Assembly (NCBI GenBank): GCA_002477825.1
Contig: DLKT01000020.1
Span: forward strand, 3,190-28,374
DNA from: Caryophanales bacterium UBA7581
Lineage (GTDB): Bacteria; Bacillota_I; Bacilli_A; RFN20; CAG-826
Length of the DNA stretch: 25,185 nt
Reading direction: 5' to 3'
Under the pieces are notes generated by a model. It ran no database searches. It was not told the origin of the DNA and was given only the letters and a program-made list of their open reading frames with translations. Positions 22,348-25,185 of the stretch are shown here, piece by piece. Numbering within the stretch: the first letter of the stretch is position 1; every line of letters starts with the position of its first letter. The position numbers and the translations under genes were made by a program.

Positions 22348-24290
22348 TATTTTCTCTCCTCCATAAATGTATCATAGGAATTGAAATCAATATTTTCTTC
22401 AATCCATTGCTTTCTTAAACCGGCATCTTTACCCATTAAAACGCCAATTCGTCTTTCCACTAATAAAGGATCTTCAATGCCTACACGAATTAATGTACGA
22501 GTTTCAGGGTTCATTGTCGTATCCCATAATTGCTCAGAATTCATTTCACCAAGACCTTTATAACGGGAAATTTGATAGCCAGGACCAATTTTTTGTTTGG
22601 CTTTTGCTAAACCTTCATCATCCCAAGCGTATTCATGAATTTCTTTTTTATCTTTCCATTTAAATACACGATATAAAGGAGGTACAGCCACATAAATGCA
22701 GCCTGATGTAACTAAAGGACGCATATAATGATAAAAGAAGGTTAAAAGTAAAGTTTGAATGTGGGCACCATCGGTATCAGCATCGGTCATGATGATGATT
22801 TTTCCATAGTGAGCGTCACCAATTTCAAAGTTTTGGCCTACACCTGCTCCAATGGTATTAATTAAAGTCGCAAATTCTTCATTCTTTAACATTTTATCCA
22901 TCGTAACCGTATCGGTATTTAATGGTTTACCACGTAAAGGAAGAATGGCTTGGTGAATACGGTCTCTACCCGTACGCGCGGTACCACCAGCGGAATCACC
23001 TTCGACGATGAATAATTCATTACGCGGATAGTCTTTCGATTGAGCGGGTGTTAATTTACCCGATAAAATTACTTCTTGCTTTGGCTTTTTATTATTTCTA
23101 GCTTCTTCTTTGGCTTTTCTTGCCGCTAAACGAGCATTTAAACTATCAATACATTTCTTAATTAAGACGACCGCGAATTCACGATTTTCTTCTAAGAAAT
23201 AGCTTAATTTTTGATAAATGAAGTTTTCGACAACTGGTTTTGCTTCAGGTGTACCTAACTTACCTTTGGTTTGTCCTTCAAATTCAAGCTTTTGTTCGGG
23301 GATTTTTAAGGAAATAATCGCAGTTAAACCTTCACGAATATCCGAACCTTCTAACTTCATTTTGCCACGTAATAAGCCGTTATTTTCCGCAAAATCATTC
23401 ACAGCACGCGTAAAACCAGAACGGAAGCCGGTTTCATGAGTTCCACCGTCTCTTGTTCTTAAGTTATTGACATAAGAATAAATGGTTTCGTTATAATCTT
23501 GTTTACAATATTGGAACGCTAATTCCACTTTAATATCTTGGGAATTATCTTCAAAAGTCACAATAGGACTTAATGGTTCTTTATTTTGATTTAAAAGCGC
23601 AATATATTCTCTCATACCATCTTGGTAATGGAAATCGGCTTCTAATCCTGCTCTTTCATCTTTTAAAATAAAGCGCACATTCTTTAATAAGAACGCGGAT
23701 TCTTGAAGATGGTTATAAATCGTATCCCATTTAAATTCAACGGTTGAAAAAATGGTTGGATCAGGTAAAAAACGTACCAAAGTACCATGTTTAATGGTCT
23801 TTCCTAATACTTCTAGAGGTACCACTAATTTACCACCATTTTCAAAACGAATATGACTAATCACATTATTACGATAAACGGTGACATCGCAGTATTTGCT
23901 TAATGCATTCACGACCGATGCACCAACACCATGTAAACCACCAGCGGATTGATAGGCATTACCACCAAATTTACCACCAGCATGTAAGGTAGCGTAAACG
24001 AGTTCTAGACCTGATTTTTTATATTTTTGATTCATATCCGTTGGTGCCCCACGACCTTGGTCTAAGACACTAATGGAGCCATCTTTATGAATGGTTACCG
24101 CGATTTCATCACCATAACCTGCCATTGCTTCATCGATGGCGTTATCAACGATTTCCCAAACTAAGTGATGTAAGCCTGTTGTATTCGTTGAACCAATATA
24201 CATGCCCGGTCTTTTACGGACCGCTTCTAATCCTTCAAGGACGCTTAAATCATTCGCGCTATAGGACGCATTTTCTTTTGTTGTTCCCAT
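22347..24290 (-). CDS. parE: DNA topoisomerase IV subunit B
   Basis: ParE supplies the ATPase of topoisomerase IV. The 647 residues show the GHKL ATP-binding site with Glu46 and Asn50 (WEIVDNAIDEA), DQGRGAP, LHAGGKFGG and GGLHGVGASVVNAL. The transducer domain carries DGGTHETG and EGQTKGKLG. The Toprim domain has EGDSAGG (430-436) and the metal-binding DADTDG (503-508). RYKGLGEMNSEQLW near the end is typical. GGGAGG precedes the ATG. It is co-transcribed with parC and divergent from plsY, as in other Firmicutes, which separates it from gyrB (normally beside recF or dnaN). Confidence 0.94.
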   Translation of the reverse strand: MGTTKENASYSANDLSVLEGLEAVRKRPGMYIGSTNTTGLHHLVWEIVDNAIDEAMAGYGDEIAVTIHKDGSISVLDQGRGAPTDMNQKYKKSGLELVYATLHAGGKFGGNAYQSAGGLHGVGASVVNALSKYCDVTVYRNNVISHIRFENGGKLVVPLEVLGKTIKHGTLVRFLPDPTIFSTVEFKWDTIYNHLQESAFLLKNVRFILKDERAGLEADFHYQDGMREYIALLNQNKEPLSPIVTFEDNSQDIKVELAFQYCKQDYNETIYSYVNNLRTRDGGTHETGFRSGFTRAVNDFAENNGLLRGKMKLEGSDIREGLTAIISLKIPEQKLEFEGQTKGKLGTPEAKPVVENFIYQKLSYFLEENREFAVVLIKKCIDSLNARLAARKAKEEARNNKKPKQEVILSGKLTPAQSKDYPRNELFIVEGDSAGGTARTGRDRIHQAILPLRGKPLNTDTVTMDKMLKNEEFATLINTIGAGVGQNFEIGDAHYGKIIIMTDADTDGAHIQTLLLTFFYHYMRPLVTSGCIYVAVPPLYRVFKWKDKKEIHEYAWDDEGLAKAKQKIGPGYQISRYKGLGEMNSEQLWDTTMNPETRTLIRVGIEDPLLVERRIGVLMGKDAGLRKQWIEENIDFNSYDTFMEERK

Positions 24291-24417
24291 ATGAGCCTCC
24301 CTATTAAATATAAAGTAATACTATATAATTTAGATACCATGTGTTATTATAACAAATGTAACACCAAAAAAGAATATAAAATTTAAGAAACTTATTGTAA
24401 AAAAGTGAGGAAATTCA
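24291..24417. promoter_or_regulatory. Divergent parE / plsY promoter region
   Basis: This AT-rich 127-bp gap must hold both promoters. A - strand TATAAT-like sequence lies in TTATTATAAC (24344-24353), and TATAAA at 24375-24380 could serve plsY. The inverted repeat GTGTTA (24341-24346) and TAACAC (24359-24364) may be an operator. None has a convincing -35. Confidence 0.35.
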
Positions 24418-25107
24418 ATGGAAATATTTTATGGTATTCTACTCTATCTTGGGCTAATGGTTTATGGCTATCTCGTTGGTTCTATTCCTTTTGCCGTTAT
24501 CATATCCAAAAGCTTGAAGCACATCGACGTTCGTGATTATGGCTCTCATAATGCAGGAGGCACCAATGTCGGAAGAGTTTTAGGAAAGAAATATGGTGCA
24601 CTCGTCATTTTCTTAGATATGCTTAAAGCCGCTTTTGGCATTTGGACCGCTATTCTATTTCTTCGTAATAGTGGATTAGAAAAATATTACTTATTTTCCA
24701 TGCCTGAGCTTTATTACTATTCAATCGCTTTATTTATTTCTATCGGCCACTGCTTTCCTATCTTTAGTGACTTCCGGGGCGGAAAAGCCGTATCGACATT
24801 CTTTGGAACACTTCTTAGTTTCAGTCCCATTCTCACGATAATGACGCTTATCGTCTTCTTAATTATTTTAAAAATTAAAAAGTATGTTAGCCTAGCGTCC
24901 ATGCTTTCTTCCTTTATCGGATCCTTGTTCACCCTTCTTATTTTAATTCCTAAACTACGTCCTATTCTTTTATATCCTACTCTAAGCGGATCTTATATTT
25001 TGTTTATTTTTACATTCCTTTCTTCTCTATTTTTAATCTATCGTCATAAAGATAACATTCGTCGTCTAAAAGAAGGAAAAGAAAGCAAAATTAAGTGGAT
25101 GAAATGA
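24418..25107 (+). CDS. plsY: Glycerol-3-phosphate acyltransferase PlsY
   Basis: PlsY transfers acyl groups from acyl-phosphate to glycerol 3-phosphate at the membrane, the first step in phospholipid synthesis. The 229 residues have several hydrophobic helices and the three conserved loops: GSIPFAVIISK (22-32), GSHNAGGTNVGR (family GSGNxGATNxxR) and GHCFPIFSDFRGGKAVST (family GHxFPxFxxFKGGKGVAT). The substitution of Gly for Ala in the second loop and Ala for Gly in the third is mild. GTGAGGAAA precedes the ATG. The 11-nt repeats follow its stop codon. Confidence 0.93.
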   Translation: MEIFYGILLYLGLMVYGYLVGSIPFAVIISKSLKHIDVRDYGSHNAGGTNVGRVLGKKYGALVIFLDMLKAAFGIWTAILFLRNSGLEKYYLFSMPELYYYSIALFISIGHCFPIFSDFRGGKAVSTFFGTLLSFSPILTIMTLIVFLIILKIKKYVSLASMLSSFIGSLFTLLILIPKLRPILLYPTLSGSYILFIFTFLSSLFLIYRHKDNIRRLKEGKESKIKWMK

Positions 25108-25158
25108 AAAGTAATTATTTAGTAGTTATTTAGTAGATTATAAGTAAATAAAACTTAA
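25104..25158 (+). repeat. 11-nt tandem repeats at the plsY stop codon
   Basis: A degenerate ATGAAAAGTAA (25104-25114) contains the TGA stop. It is followed by two identical TTATTTAGTAG units (25115-25136), ATTATAAGTAA (25137-25147) and a degenerate ATAAAACTTAA (25148-25158). Stops at 25120, 25131 and 25145 cover three frames. Nothing more is recognisable up to the window end at 25185. Confidence 0.88.
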
Positions 25159-25185
25159 AAAAATGGGGCTGTTAAGAAACTAAAA

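Noticed and set aside
19765..24290. Assignment of the topoisomerase pair as gyrA/gyrB
   Set aside because: The GyrA box is absent, sequence patterns follow Gram-positive ParC and ParE, and divergent plsY is the usual parE neighbour.

Overview
The window reads as a chromosomal segment of a low-GC, spore-forming Bacillota. Strong Shine-Dalgarno sites, gene orders shared with Bacillus subtilis (xseA-xseB-dxs-recN-spoIVB-spo0A, xerD-deoB, yqeG-yqeH-yhbY-nadD-yqeK-rsfS, parC-parE divergent from plsY) and three sporulation genes (spoIVB, spo0A, sigK) support this. The fused NadD-YqeK protein and the reduced gene clusters make me favour an Erysipelotrichia-like lineage, but that is inference.

Layout: 1-10.2 kb (+) is a compact housekeeping block. 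It starts inside xseA, then xseB, dxs, recN (overlapping or closely packed), spoIVB, spo0A, dinB, xerD and deoB. At 10.2-12.7 kb a Crp/Fnr-type regulator (-) diverges from a lipoprotein plus permease of an ABC importer (+). A perfect TGTGATAATTATCACA palindrome lies between them, placed for class II activation of the transporter. No ATPase gene accompanies the transporter. At 12.7-14.9 kb there is an accessory patch: a small membrane protein, a PemK/MazF-like protein with a charged N-terminal extension and no visible antitoxin, then about 950 bp without a credible gene. That stretch holds three copies of a 24-40 bp repeat and many stem-loops.

At 14.9-18.4 kb (-) lies the yqe ribosome-assembly/NAD operon. 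sigK (+) and a small membrane protein follow. At 19.7-24.3 kb (-) are parC and parE (topoisomerase IV), and plsY (+) closes the window.

The most unusual signal not explained by gene content is a family of 11-nt tandem repeats (consensus TTATTTAGTAG). It is found directly at the stop codons of five + strand genes (xseB, dinB, the MazF-like gene, the 19.3-kb membrane gene and plsY). Because 11 is not a multiple of 3, three successive copies place stop codons in all three frames. Other points of interest are the CRP-like operator, the ATPase-less importer, the repeat-rich patch, and a serine in ParC where quinolone-binding topoisomerase IV normally has an acidic residue.
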